NCBI RefSeq assembly: GCF_008001015.1
Contig: NZ_CP042862.1
Location: 1,922,001-1,986,000 of the forward strand
Length of the DNA: 64,000 nucleotides
Direction of reading: 5' to 3'
From: Serinicoccus profundi
GTDB lineage: Bacteria > Actinomycetota > Actinomycetes > Actinomycetales > Dermatophilaceae
Part shown: positions 31,044-41,129 of the stretch, piece by piece
Layout of the letters: the number at the start of each line of letters is the position of its first letter
Position numbering within the stretch: the first letter of the stretch is position 1
Program-made: the position numbers and the translations under genes
Notes under the pieces: generated by a model
Database searches by the model: none
What the model was told of the DNA's origin: nothing
Seen by the model: only the letters and a program-made list of their open reading frames with translations

Positions 31044-31973
31044 GTGCTCGTCATCGTCGCGCCCGGACAGGGCTCCCAGACCCCCGGCTTCCTCGCTCCC
31101 TGGCTCGAGGAGCCGAGCGTGCGGGAACGCCTCGAGGCCATGGCCGCAGCCGCTTCCCTCGACCTCGTCACGCACGGCACCACCTCCGACGCGGAGACCA
31201 TCAAGGACACCGCCGTCGCGCAGCCGCTCATCGTCAGCGCCGGTCTGGCCATCCTCCCGCTGCTGCTCGAGCACGACGCCGTGCCGCAGCACGTCTCCGC
31301 GACGGCCGGTCACTCGGTCGGCGAGATCACTGCCGCCGCCATCGCCGGAGTGCTCGCCGCGGACGACGCCGTGAGCTTCGTCCGGGAGCGGGGTCTGGGC
31401 ATGGCCGAGGCCGCCGCGCTCACCCCGACGGGGATGTCGGCCGTCGTGGGCGGCGACGCCACCGAGGTCGCCGTCGCCCTGGAGCGGCACGGACTCACGC
31501 CGGCCAACATGAACGGCGCTGGCCAGGTCGTGGCCGCCGGGACGCTGGAGCAGCTCTCGGCCCTCGCGGAGGACGCCCCGACCCGCGCGCGGGTCATCCC
31601 GCTGCCGGTCGCCGGCGCCTTCCACACCCAGCACATGCAGCCCGCCGTCGACCGGCTCACCCGGCACGCGGAGTCGCTGCGCCCCCAGGACCCGCGCGTG
31701 CCGCTGCTGTCCAACGCCGACGGGCAGGTCGTTGCCGACGGCGGCGAGGTGCTGCGCCGGCTCATCGCGCAGGTCGCCGGCCCCGTGCGCTGGGACCTCA
31801 CCATGGAGGCCTTCGTCGCCATGGGCGTCACCGGCCTCATCGAGATCCCCCCGGCCGGCACGCTCGTGGGTCTGGCCAAGCGGGGCATGCGCGGCGTCGA
31901 GACGCTCGCGCTCAAGTCCCCCGACGACCTCGAGGCGGCGGCGCGCATGGTGCGCGAGCACGGGAGCCGCTGA
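31044..31973 (+). CDS. fabD: Malonyl-CoA:ACP transacylase
   Basis: Transfers malonyl groups from CoA to ACP at the entry to type II fatty acid synthesis. The 309-residue protein has IVAPGQGSQTPG at the start, the nucleophile in TAGHSVGEIT (Ser91), the Arg loop in FVRERGLGMAEAA and the catalytic His in VAGAFHTQHM. The GTG at 31044 precedes the family N-terminus directly. It is the first gene of the fabD-fabH-acpP-fabF cluster. Confidence 0.95.
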   Translation: MLVIVAPGQGSQTPGFLAPWLEEPSVRERLEAMAAAASLDLVTHGTTSDAETIKDTAVAQPLIVSAGLAILPLLLEHDAVPQHVSATAGHSVGEITAAAIAGVLAADDAVSFVRERGLGMAEAAALTPTGMSAVVGGDATEVAVALERHGLTPANMNGAGQVVAAGTLEQLSALAEDAPTRARVIPLPVAGAFHTQHMQPAVDRLTRHAESLRPQDPRVPLLSNADGQVVADGGEVLRRLIAQVAGPVRWDLTMEAFVAMGVTGLIEIPPAGTLVGLAKRGMRGVETLALKSPDDLEAAARMVREHGSR

Positions 31974-32040
31974 GCCGCGAGCGGCGCAGCATCGACTCCC
32001 CGCCTGTCATCCCACCCACCCATCCTCAGGAGGCCCGCCC

Positions 32041-33072
32041 GTGAGCACGCATCCCGCCCTCTCGGCACCGACCACGCTGCGCCACGCCCGCATCCTGGGC
32101 CTGGGTGGCTACCGACCCGAGCGCGTGGTCAGCAACGAGGAGATCTGCCAGTTCATCGACTCCAGCGACGAGTGGATCCAGCAGCGCTCCGGCATCGTGA
32201 CCCGGCGTTTCGCCCGTGAGGACGAGACCGTCATCGACATGGCCGAGGCCGCCTCCCGGCAGGCGCTGGAGCGTGCCGGGCTGGAGCCGGGGCAGGTCGA
32301 CGCCATCATCGTGGCCACCGTCACCTACCCCTTCCAGACGCCCGCCGCAGCGCCGGTCCTGGCCCACCGCCTGGGCGTGGAGGACCCGGCCGCCTACGAC
32401 ATCTCGGCCGCGTGCGCCGGCTACTGCTACGGCATCGCCCAGGCGAACGACATGGTCCGCGCGGGCAGCGCCGACACCGTGCTCGTCGTCGGGGTCGAGA
32501 AGCTGTCGGACTTCACCGACAAGCACGACCGCGGGTCGGCCTTCATCTTCGGCGACGGCGCCGGCGCCGCGGTCGTCGGCGTCTCCGACCGGCCCGGCAT
32601 CGGCCCGACGATCTGGGGCAGCCTCGGAGAACGGGCCGACGCCATCACCCAGCGCGAGGCCTGGACCGACCTGCGCCCGGCGATGGAGGACGCCTCCCGC
32701 ACCACCGCGCTGGAGTGGCCCTCCTTCACCATGCAAGGGCAGACCGTCTTCCGGTGGGCTGTCTTCTCGATGGCTCCCGTCGCCCGACGCGCGGTCGAGG
32801 CCGCCGGGATCACCCCCTCCGACCTGGCCGCCTTCGTGCCGCACCAGGCCAACATGCGGATCACCGACGCCATGGTCAAGGCCCTGGACCTGCCCGAGGA
32901 CGTCGCCGTCGCGCGCGACATCGCCGAGACCGGCAACACCTCGGCCGCGTCGGTCCCGCTCGCGATGAGCCGGATGCTCGACGAGGGTGAGGTGGGCAGC
33001 GGCGGTCTCGCGCTGCAGATCGGCTTCGGCGCCGGGCTGGTGTATGCCGCCCAGGTCGTCGAGATGCCCTGA
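32041..33072 (+). CDS. fabH: Beta-ketoacyl-ACP synthase III
   Basis: Initiates fatty acid chains by condensing acyl-CoA with malonyl-ACP; in actinobacteria it usually accepts branched primers. It has 343 residues. The catalytic triad is Cys125 in ISAACAGYCYG, His in FVPHQANMR and Asn in ETGNTSAAS. AGGAGG at 32027-32032 supports the GTG at 32041. It lies 67 bases after fabD. Confidence 0.95.
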   Translation: MSTHPALSAPTTLRHARILGLGGYRPERVVSNEEICQFIDSSDEWIQQRSGIVTRRFAREDETVIDMAEAASRQALERAGLEPGQVDAIIVATVTYPFQTPAAAPVLAHRLGVEDPAAYDISAACAGYCYGIAQANDMVRAGSADTVLVVGVEKLSDFTDKHDRGSAFIFGDGAGAAVVGVSDRPGIGPTIWGSLGERADAITQREAWTDLRPAMEDASRTTALEWPSFTMQGQTVFRWAVFSMAPVARRAVEAAGITPSDLAAFVPHQANMRITDAMVKALDLPEDVAVARDIAETGNTSAASVPLAMSRMLDEGEVGSGGLALQIGFGAGLVYAAQVVEMP

Positions 33073-33156
33073 CTGGGGCACCATGTCTCCCGTGGCCCGG
33101 CGGGTTGAGCACGTTCCGGGTCGACCACTGTTGTCCACGCTAGGAGAGAACGCACC

Positions 33157-33405
33157 ATGGCACTGAGCGAGCAGGAGATCCTCGCGGGTCTCGCCGAGAT
33201 CGTCAACGAGGAGACGGGTCTGGAGGCCGAGGAGGTCCAGATGGACAAGTCCTTCACCGAGGACCTCGACATCGACTCCCTGTCGATGATGACGATCGTC
33301 GTCAACGCGGAGGACAAGTTCGGCGTCCGCATCCCCGACGACGAGGTCAAGAACCTCACCCACGTCAAGGACGCGGTGTCCTACATCGCCACCAACCAGG
33401 GCTGA
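33157..33405 (+). CDS. acpP: Acyl carrier protein
   Basis: An 82-residue acidic four-helix carrier for growing acyl chains. The phosphopantetheine attachment site is Ser41 in DLDIDSLSMM. AGGAGAG upstream supports the ATG at 33157. The hairpin that follows (33412-33450) may allow higher expression of acpP than of fabF. Confidence 0.96.
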   Translation: MALSEQEILAGLAEIVNEETGLEAEEVQMDKSFTEDLDIDSLSMMTIVVNAEDKFGVRIPDDEVKNLTHVKDAVSYIATNQG

Positions 33406-33411
33406 CCCGCT

Positions 33412-33450
33412 CCGGCCCGGTGCCCCGCCTCGCGGGACGCACCGGGCCGG
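33412..33450 (+). terminator. Hairpin after acpP, possible attenuator
   Basis: A perfect 12-bp stem (CCGGCCCGGTGC with its complement) encloses a 15-base loop that contains a smaller stem. It sits between acpP and fabF in the same operon without a T-tract. It may stabilise the acpP mRNA end or attenuate transcription. Confidence 0.55.
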
Positions 33451-33522
33451 GCCAGCCCCGACGGCATACCCTGCTGCCGTCGACCTGATCCCGCACGTCC
33501 CTGAACCAGGAGGCCGCCACCC

Positions 33523-34782
<1,260 letters not shown>

Positions 34783-34789
34783 GCCCAGC

Positions 34790-34827
34790 GGTGCCGGGGC
34801 GCGTCCTCACCGACGGACCCCGGCACC
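34790..34827 (+). terminator. Hairpin after fabF
   Basis: GGTGCCGGGG pairs perfectly with CCCCGGCACC across an 18-base loop, eight bases after the fabF stop. It has no T-run but stands at the end of the fab operon and just before the next gene. Confidence 0.6.
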
Positions 34828-34847
34828 CGGGTTAGGCTCGCCACCTC

Positions 34848-35966
34848 ATGCACATCCTGCGGGTCGCCAACTTCGTCAGCCCCACCTCCGGCGGCATCAA
34901 GACGGCGCTGCGGCACTGGGGTGAGCACTACCAGGAGGCCGGGCACCGGGCCTCGCTCATCATCCCCGGGCCGGGTCCGGAGATCTCCGAGGAGAGCCAG
35001 GGACTGGTCTACCGCGTGCAGGCGACGCCGGTGCCGGGCACCGGCTACTCACTCATGTGGAGCCGGGTCGGGATGTCGCGGCTCATGGACGCCATCGCAC
35101 CGGACGTCATCGAGGTCTCGGACCGCTCGACGACCCGGTGGATGGGGCGCTGGGCGGCCCGCCGACAGGTGGGCTCGGTGATGATCAGCCACGAGAATAT
35201 GACGGGCATCATGGTGCGGCGCACCCCGGTCCCCGAGCGGCCCTCGCACTGGGCGGCCGACGTCATCAACCGGCGCAGCGCCGTCGACTACGACGCGATC
35301 GTCTGCCCGAGCCGGTTCGCCGCGCAGGAGTTCCACCGCAACGGCATCGAGGCCCACGTGGTGCCGCTGGGCGTGGACCTGGAGACCTTCGTGCCCACCC
35401 GCGACCTGGCCGACGGCCCGGCCCCTGGTGCCGACGGCGGACCGGTCCGGATCGCGCACTGCAGCCGGCTCTCACCGGAGAAGAACCCGGCGCTGTCCAT
35501 CGAGACGGTGCGCGAGCTGGTCCGGCGCGGGCACGACGTGCAGCTCACCGTCTTCGGTGCCGGGCCGATGCTGGAGGAGCTCGTCCGGAGGGCGCAGAAC
35601 CTCCCGGTGACCTTCCACTCCTACGTCACCGACCGGCGTGAGCTCGCCGTCGAGCTCGGCCGCGCGGACGTGGCGATCTCCCCCGGGCCGCTGGAGACCT
35701 TCGGGCTGGCGGCGCTGGAGCTCCTGGCGTGCGGCATACCCGTCGTCTGCTGCGACGAGGGAGCGCTGCAGGAGGTCGTCGGGGAGGGCGGTGTGGTCGC
35801 GCCCTCGACCCCGACCGCCTTCGCCGACGGCGTAGAGGAGATCCTGGCCCGGCGCTCCGCCCGCGCGCGAGCACGGGCAGCGGCCGAGGCCTTCAACTGG
35901 CCGGTGAGCGCCCGACGCATGCTGGACGTGCACGAGGGGGTCGTCGAGCGGGTGCACGGGCGCTGA
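34848..35966 (+). CDS. Glycosyltransferase, family 4 (GT-B)
   Basis: A 372-residue retaining glycosyltransferase. The N-terminal Rossmann half starts HILRVANFVSPTSGGIKTALRHWGEHY. The C-terminal half has RIAHCSRLSPEKNPALSIE and the EX7E-type donor site in SPGPLETFGLAALELLACGIPVV. It resembles GT4 mannosyl- or glucosyltransferases that build phosphatidylinositol mannosides or envelope glycolipids. The exact acceptor cannot be told. No neighbour specifies a pathway. Confidence 0.85.
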   Translation: MHILRVANFVSPTSGGIKTALRHWGEHYQEAGHRASLIIPGPGPEISEESQGLVYRVQATPVPGTGYSLMWSRVGMSRLMDAIAPDVIEVSDRSTTRWMGRWAARRQVGSVMISHENMTGIMVRRTPVPERPSHWAADVINRRSAVDYDAIVCPSRFAAQEFHRNGIEAHVVPLGVDLETFVPTRDLADGPAPGADGGPVRIAHCSRLSPEKNPALSIETVRELVRRGHDVQLTVFGAGPMLEELVRRAQNLPVTFHSYVTDRRELAVELGRADVAISPGPLETFGLAALELLACGIPVVCCDEGALQEVVGEGGVVAPSTPTAFADGVEEILARRSARARARAAAEAFNWPVSARRMLDVHEGVVERVHGR

Positions 35967-36013
35967 GGAGCCTCGGGCCCATCGGTCTCACAGGTGACCG
36001 CCGGGCCGTGGCC

Positions 36014-36529
36014 TCAGCCGACCTTGTGCAACCAGGTGGCAGGGGCGCCCTCGCCGGCGTGGCGGTAGACCTCGAGCTCGGTGTCCCAGGCGGCGCCCAT
36101 GGCGCGGTCCAGCTCGGCGGTCAGCGTCGCGACCGAGCCGGCGGCCGACTCCATGATGTGCCGCAGCCGGTCCTCGTTGACGACGACGTCGCCGTTGGCG
36201 GACAGGCGTGCGGTATGCAGCCCGAGACCGGGCGTGTGGGTCCAGCGGACACCGTCGCTCCCGCGGCTGGCTTCCTCGACGACCTCGTAACGCAGGCCGT
36301 CCCAGCCGCGCATGGCGCTGGCGATCGTGGCACCCGTGCCGGCCTCGCCGGTCCAGGCGAACTCGGTGCGCATGGTGCCGGGCTCGGCCGGCTGACCGAC
36401 CCAGTCCAGCGCCACCCGGGTGTCGAGGACGCCCTCGAGGGCCCAGGCGATGTGCGGGCACAGCGCAGTCGGGGTGGAGTGAATGAACACCACCCCGCGA
36501 GTCATGACTCGTGGCATGACAGCGGACAT
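36014..36529 (-). CDS. DUF3145 family protein
   Basis: A 171-residue actinobacterial protein of unknown function. The core is MTRGVVFIHSTPTALCPHIAWALEGVL, with RTEFAWTGEAGTGATIASAMRGWDGLRYEVVEEAS. Three ATGs are possible. The one at 36529 is chosen because AGGAGG lies six bases upstream on the minus strand, adding MSAVMPRV before the family start. It is convergent with the glycosyltransferase gene. Confidence 0.87.
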   Translation of the reverse strand: MSAVMPRVMTRGVVFIHSTPTALCPHIAWALEGVLDTRVALDWVGQPAEPGTMRTEFAWTGEAGTGATIASAMRGWDGLRYEVVEEASRGSDGVRWTHTPGLGLHTARLSANGDVVVNEDRLRHIMESAAGSVATLTAELDRAMGAAWDTELEVYRHAGEGAPATWLHKVG

Positions 36530-36735
36530 CCGAGGCCTCCTGTGTGGTGAGGGACGTCTTCCCCAACGACCTCGACCAACCTGGGAGACCCACGGGTATA
36601 CCGCGTGCTGGGTCACATTGTGCTCTCTTGTCCCGCAGGGAGCAAGTGCACCAGCAAACGTGTCCCGTCTCCCCCGCCTCTCTGGTCACAACCGGATGGG
36701 TGACGCCGCGTCACCCGTTCTGCTAGTTTCACGCC

Positions 36736-37155
36736 ATGCGCGTCGCCGACCTCATCAAGAAGAAGGGCAGCACGGTCACGACCCTGCCTGCCACGGCCAC
36801 GCTCGCCGAGCTGCTCGAGACGCTCGACGACCAGAAGATCGGCGCCGTCGTCGTCCTCGACGGGGACGACGTCGCCGGCATCGTCTCCGAGCGGGACGTC
36901 GTCCACCACCTCCGGGCCGGGGCCGGCAGCGACTCTGCGCTCCGTGAGCTCATGACGACCGCGGTGCAGACCTGCACGATGGAGGACGACCTCACCCACC
37001 TCGCCACCACGATGACCCAGGGGCGCTTCCGCCACCTACCCGTCGTGGTGGACGGCAAGCTCCAGGGCATCGTCTCCATCGGTGACGTCGTCAAGGCCCG
37101 GCTCGACGCCCTCGAGGCCGAGCGCGACCACCTGGAGTCCTACCTGCGTCAGTGA
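36736..37155 (+). CDS. Two-CBS-domain protein
   Basis: A 139-residue stand-alone CBS pair (about 8-60 and 72-130). Repeated signatures are IGAVVVLDGDDVAGIVSERDVVHHL and FRHLPVVVDGKLQGIVSIGDVVKARL. Such proteins bind adenine nucleotides and regulate partners. No partner is adjacent. A tRNA gene follows. Confidence 0.9.
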   Translation: MRVADLIKKKGSTVTTLPATATLAELLETLDDQKIGAVVVLDGDDVAGIVSERDVVHHLRAGAGSDSALRELMTTAVQTCTMEDDLTHLATTMTQGRFRHLPVVVDGKLQGIVSIGDVVKARLDALEAERDHLESYLRQ

Positions 37156-37237
37156 CGCACTCACCCGGTCAGTGCTGCGCGGCCCACCCGCCCTGGGTCC
37201 GGTGTCCTGCCGCGCGCTCACTACACTCGGCCGTCGA

Positions 37238-37311
37238 GGGCCAGTAGCTCAGCCGGTCAGAGCAGCGGACTCATAATCCGTCGGTCGTGGGTTCAAGCCC
37301 CACCTGGCCCA
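37238..37311 (+). tRNA. tRNA with CAT anticodon (probably elongator tRNA-Met)
   Basis: A 74-base cloverleaf. The acceptor GGGCCAG pairs with CTGGCCC. The anticodon stem-loop is CGGACTCATAATCCG, and the T arm is GTGGGTTCAAGCCCCAC. It is not an initiator. Lysidine-modified tRNA-Ile2 shares this anticodon and cannot be excluded by eye. CCA is not encoded. Confidence 0.9.
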
Positions 37312-37445
37312 CTCGTGCACGGGGTACCGGGGTCCCGGTCACCCTGCGCTCCCCGCCTCCCCCGGCCAGTCCCCAAGGTCACAATGCGGTGACAACCGCG
37401 GCGAGTTGCTGCTCGGCGACGACATACCCGAATAGGGTGCGCGAC

Positions 37446-38219
37446 ATGACCGACACCCGTGAGTCGCCCGGCACCGGGCTGGGCGCACCCCTGGTCGTGC
37501 TCAAGGACGTCAACAAGCACTTCGGCGACCTGCACGTCCTCAAGGACATCAACCTCACCGTCCACGAGGGCGAGGTCGTCGTCGTCATCGGACCCTCCGG
37601 GTCCGGGAAGTCGACCTTGTGCCGCACCATCAACCGGCTGGAGTCCTACGAGTCCGGCACCATCACCATCCACGACGACGAGCTGCCCAGCGAGGGCAAG
37701 GCGCTCGCCACGCTGCGGGCCGATGTCGGCATGGTCTTCCAGAGCTTCAACCTCTTCAGCCACAAGACGATCCTCGAGAACGTCACCCTGGGCCCCATCA
37801 AGGTGCGTAAGAAGAAGGCGGCCGAGGCCAAGGCCAAGGCGATGGAGCTGCTCAAGCGGGTCGGCGTCGACCACCAGGCGGAGAAGTACCCCGCCCAGCT
37901 CTCCGGCGGCCAGCAGCAGCGCGTCGCGATCGCCCGCTCTCTGGCGATGGACCCGACCGTCATGCTCTTCGACGAGCCCACCTCGGCGCTCGACCCGGAG
38001 ATGATCAACGAGGTCCTCGACGTCATGACCAGCCTGGCCAAGAGTGGGATGACGATGATCGTCGTCACCCACGAGATGGGCTTCGCCCGCAAGGCCGCCG
38101 ACCGGGTGGTGTTCATGTCCGACGGCGCGATCGTCGAGGAGAACACCCCCGAGGAGTTCTTCACCAACCCCCAGTCCGACCGTGCCAAGGACTTCCTCGG
38201 CAAGCTTCTGACCCACTGA
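37446..38219 (+). CDS. gluA: Glutamate-type ABC importer ATPase
   Basis: A 257-residue polar-amino-acid ABC ATPase. Walker A is GPSGSGKST, the Q-loop VFQSFNLF, the signature LSGGQQQR, Walker B VMLFDEP and the H-loop VTHEM. It closely resembles the corynebacterial GluA class. It is the first gene of a four-gene importer with binding protein and two permeases on the same strand. Confidence 0.95.
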   Translation: MTDTRESPGTGLGAPLVVLKDVNKHFGDLHVLKDINLTVHEGEVVVVIGPSGSGKSTLCRTINRLESYESGTITIHDDELPSEGKALATLRADVGMVFQSFNLFSHKTILENVTLGPIKVRKKKAAEAKAKAMELLKRVGVDHQAEKYPAQLSGGQQQRVAIARSLAMDPTVMLFDEPTSALDPEMINEVLDVMTSLAKSGMTMIVVTHEMGFARKAADRVVFMSDGAIVEENTPEEFFTNPQSDRAKDFLGKLLTH

Positions 38220-38242
38220 CCAGCAACGACAAAGGAGATCTC

Positions 38243-39121
38243 ATGCGTTCCACCACCTTCAGGATCGCCGCGCTCGCGGCCGCCACCGCCATGACCCTCG
38301 CCGCCTGTGGCGGGGACGACGGTGGAGAGGCCGACGCCGGTGCCGGTGGCGAGTCCAGCGACGAGAGCGCCGCCGAGGGCGGCACCGACGGCGAGAGCCT
38401 GACCATCGGCATCAAGTTCGACCAGCCCGGCCTGGGCCTCAACGACGGGGGCGAGCCGACCGGTATGGACGTTGACGTCGCCAAGGCGGTCGCCGAGGGA
38501 CTCGGCTACACCGAGGACCAGATCGAGTGGAAGGAGTCGATCTCCAGCGCCCGTGAGGACCTGCTCGAGTCCGACCAGGTCGACATGATCTTCGCGACCT
38601 ACTCGATCACCGACGAGCGCAAGGAGCGCGTCCAGTTCGCCGGTCCGTACTTCGTCGCCGGCCAGGACCTCCTCGTGCCGGTCGACAGCGACATCGCCGG
38701 CCCGGACTCCATGGGCGACGCCATCCTGTGCTCGGTGACCGGGTCGACCTCGGCCGCCCGTGTCAACGAGGAGTACGGCGTCGCGCTGCAGGAGTACGGC
38801 AGCTACTCCGAGTGCATGGAGGCGATGGCCTCCGGCCGTATCGGTGCCCTTACGACCGACGACACCATCCTCGCGGGCTTCGCCGCGCAGGAGCAGTACG
38901 CCGGTCAGTTCAAGGTGGTCGGCAACACCTTCTCCGAGGAGAACTACGGTGTCGGCCTCAACCAGGACTCCGACCAGTGCGAGGAGATCAACGAGATCCT
39001 CCAGGGCCTGTGGGACGACGGCACCATGGAGCAGATCATCGAGGACAACCTCGGCGCCGCGGACTACACCCCCAACGCCGACCTCAACCCGCCGGCCGAG
39101 ATCGGTGGCCACTGCGCCTGA
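38243..39121 (+). CDS. gluB: Glutamate/polar amino acid ABC substrate-binding lipoprotein
   Basis: A 292-residue extracytoplasmic solute-binding protein. A signal peptide ends in the lipobox LAAC with Cys22 as lipid anchor, followed by an acidic Gly-rich linker (about 23-50). The SBP_bac_3 domain follows: LTIGIKFDQPGLGL, MDVDVAKAVAEGLGY, FATYSITDERKERVQFAGPYF. AAAGGAG precedes the ATG. It is the second gene of the operon. Confidence 0.94.
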   Translation: MRSTTFRIAALAAATAMTLAACGGDDGGEADAGAGGESSDESAAEGGTDGESLTIGIKFDQPGLGLNDGGEPTGMDVDVAKAVAEGLGYTEDQIEWKESISSAREDLLESDQVDMIFATYSITDERKERVQFAGPYFVAGQDLLVPVDSDIAGPDSMGDAILCSVTGSTSAARVNEEYGVALQEYGSYSECMEAMASGRIGALTTDDTILAGFAAQEQYAGQFKVVGNTFSEENYGVGLNQDSDQCEEINEILQGLWDDGTMEQIIEDNLGAADYTPNADLNPPAEIGGHCA

Positions 39122-39139
39122 GCCGCTCGACCTGTCTCG

Positions 39140-39169
39140 CTGCGCCGGTGCCCACGGGCCCCGGCGCAG
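39140..39169 (+). terminator. Hairpin between gluB and gluC
   Basis: CTGCGCCGG pairs exactly with CCGGCGCAG across 12 bases. Structures like this after a binding-protein gene usually stabilise its mRNA and lower expression of the permeases that follow. Confidence 0.55.
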
Positions 39170-39195
39170 CCTCACCCTGGAGGGAGTAGCCCACC

Positions 39196-39879
39196 GTGCT
39201 TGAGCTGATCGAGCAATTCGACGTCATCGGTGCGTTCTGGCTCAACATCCGGCTCGCGGCCGTGTCCTTCGTGCTGGCCCTGATCCTCGGCACGATCGTG
39301 GCGATCCTGCGGCTCGCCCCCGTCCAGGTGCTGAACTGGTTCGGCGCGAGCTACGTCACGCTGCTGCGCAACACACCGCTGACCCTCATCATCCTCTTCG
39401 CCAACCTCGGCCTGTGGCTGCAGCTGGGCATCGAGTTCTCCGAGAGCGAGGGCAACCCCAACTTCCTCATCGAGAACAACTTCTGGCTCGCCGTGCTCGG
39501 GCTCACGGTCTACCACGCCGCCTTCATCTGCGAGGCCATCCGCTCGGGCGTCAACACCATCCCGGTGGGCCAGAGCGAGGCGGCCCGCTCCATCGGGCTG
39601 GGCTTCGGCCAGAGCCTGCGCGAGGTGATCCTGCCCCAGGCCTTCCGTGGCGGCATCACCCCCATCGGCAACGTGCTCATCGCCCTCATCAAGAACACCA
39701 CCGTGGCCGTGGCCATCGGCAACCGTGAGATCGCCTACCAGATGCGCAACATGATCGAGTTCCGTCCCGATGCCGGCATCCTCATCTTCCTCATCGTCGC
39801 TGTCGGCTTCGTCATCCTCACCCTCCCCATCGGGCTCGGCACGAGCTGGCTCTCCGCGAAGCTGGCGGTGAAGCGATGA
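39196..39879 (+). CDS. gluC: Glutamate-type ABC importer permease 1
   Basis: A 227-residue inner-membrane permease of the HisM/GlnP family with about five membrane helices. The EAA loop is EAARSIGLGFGQSLREVILPQAFRG. The GTG at 39196 has GGAGGGAG upstream. Its stop overlaps the start of the second permease (ATGA). Confidence 0.93.
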   Translation: MLELIEQFDVIGAFWLNIRLAAVSFVLALILGTIVAILRLAPVQVLNWFGASYVTLLRNTPLTLIILFANLGLWLQLGIEFSESEGNPNFLIENNFWLAVLGLTVYHAAFICEAIRSGVNTIPVGQSEAARSIGLGFGQSLREVILPQAFRGGITPIGNVLIALIKNTTVAVAIGNREIAYQMRNMIEFRPDAGILIFLIVAVGFVILTLPIGLGTSWLSAKLAVKR

Positions 39880-40820
39880 GCGCGCAGCAGGTCCTCTTCG
39901 ACATCCCCGGGCCGAGGGCCCGGGCCCGACACCTGATCTACGGCGTCGTCGGCTCGCTGCTCATCCTGGCCCTGCTGGGGCTGGGCGTGAGGCGGATGGC
40001 CACCATGGGGCAGTTCGAGGCCGCCAAGTGGACGCCGTTCCTGGAGGGCTCCACCTGGACGTTCTACCTCCTCCCCGGCCTCATCGCGACCTTGCAGGCG
40101 GCCGCGGTCGCCGTGGTGCTCTCGATGGTGATCGGGATCGCTCTGGCCATGCTCCGGATGTCCGACATCCGCCCGGTGCGCTGGGCCAGCGGGATCTTCG
40201 TCGAGTTCTTCCGGTCCGTGCCGGTGCTCATCATGATGATCTTCACCTGGCAGATGCTCGTGAAGAACCCCACGCTGGTCCGCCTCGTGGACTCCCTCGG
40301 GCTGACCGGCGCCAACGCCACCTTCATCGCCGTGGTGTTCGCCCTCGTGCTCTACAACGGCTCGGTCATCTGCGAGATCGTGCGCAACGGTGTGGGTTCG
40401 CTGCCCAGCGGACAGCGAGAGGCGGGGCTGTCCATCGGCCTGAACTCCGCACAGGTGCGCCGGTCGATCCTCGTGCCGCAGGCGTTGACCTCGATGCTGC
40501 CCGCGCTGGTGAGCCAGATCGTCGTCATCACCAAGGACTCCGCCCTCGGTTACATCATCACCTACCCCGAGCTGCTCAGTAAGACGCGCCAGTTCGGCTC
40601 GGCCAACGCCAACACCCTGGTCGCCTACCTCGTCGTCGCCATCATCTTCATCCTCATCAACTACGCGATCACCAAGCTCGCGGAGTGGATCGAGGGCCGC
40701 CAGCGGCGCAAGCGGCGTGGCACGCCCCGTGGCGGCGAACCCACCCAGGAGGAGCAGCTGGCCGGGCAGCGCGCCGAAGGCGTGGCCCTCCGGTCGCAGG
40801 TCGGATCCGGCAACCCCTAG
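39876..40820 (+). CDS. gluD: Glutamate-type ABC importer permease 2
   Basis: A 314-residue permease with about six membrane segments and the EAA loop REAGLSIGLNSAQVRRSILVPQAL. The cytoplasmic C-terminus (about 270-314) is basic, with RQRRKRRGTPRGGEPTQ. It pairs with GluC to form the membrane channel. The operon ends with the palindrome at 40855-40896. Confidence 0.93.
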   Translation: MSAQQVLFDIPGPRARARHLIYGVVGSLLILALLGLGVRRMATMGQFEAAKWTPFLEGSTWTFYLLPGLIATLQAAAVAVVLSMVIGIALAMLRMSDIRPVRWASGIFVEFFRSVPVLIMMIFTWQMLVKNPTLVRLVDSLGLTGANATFIAVVFALVLYNGSVICEIVRNGVGSLPSGQREAGLSIGLNSAQVRRSILVPQALTSMLPALVSQIVVITKDSALGYIITYPELLSKTRQFGSANANTLVAYLVVAIIFILINYAITKLAEWIEGRQRRKRRGTPRGGEPTQEEQLAGQRAEGVALRSQVGSGNP

Positions 40821-40854
40821 CGGTCAGTCTGGCCGTCCCGCGCCACGCGCGGTC

Positions 40855-40896
40855 CACAGCGGCTGAGGTACGCACGTGCGTACCTCAGCCGCTGTG
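40855..40896. terminator. Perfect 42-bp palindrome after gluD
   Basis: All 42 bases are self-complementary around ACGT (arm CACAGCGGCTGAGGTACGCAC). It starts 34 bases after the gluD stop, so it most likely ends the importer transcript. The lack of a loop and T-tract is unusual. Confidence 0.65.
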
Positions 40897-40947
40897 CGCG
40901 GGAGTGTCGACGGCACGGGTCACCGTCGGGACGGTCCGCGGCACGAA

Positions 40948-40980
40948 AGATCCCCCGCAGCCGTGGCCCCGGGGGTTCTT
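40948..40980 (-). terminator. Displaced terminator of tRNA-Asn
   Basis: Read on the minus strand, a CCCCCG/CGGGGG stem with a 12-base loop is followed by ATCTTTC. It lies just beyond the left copy of the tRNA-Asn end. Before the island inserted it would have terminated the tRNA-Asn transcript. Confidence 0.55.
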
Positions 40981-41000
40981 CGCGTCGTGCCGACGCTTGT

Positions 41001-41032
41001 CGTGCTCCCCCGACTGGACTCGAACCAGTAAC
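41001..41032 (-). repeat. Left attachment site (attL-like), truncated tRNA-Asn end
   Basis: A 32-base exact copy of the 3' end of tRNA-Asn and four bases beyond it. It includes the T-loop word TTCGAGTCCAGTC on the minus strand. The rest of the tRNA is absent here, so this is a repeat rather than a functional tRNA. Confidence 0.9.
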
Positions 41033-41129
41033 ACGCACACCCGAGGTCACTGGCCCTGACCTGCGTATATACGGTCTGACCAGCTATGGGACTTCCCTCG
41101 GTCTGGTTGACACTCGGGGTTTGGGTTAG

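Noticed and set aside
41001-41032. A second tRNA gene at the left border
   Set aside because: Only the 3' end of tRNA-Asn is present; no D arm or anticodon arm follows.
41033-41086. Integrase remnant at the left island border
   Set aside because: Only 54 bases lie between the att copy and the IS end and no recombinase motif can be read.
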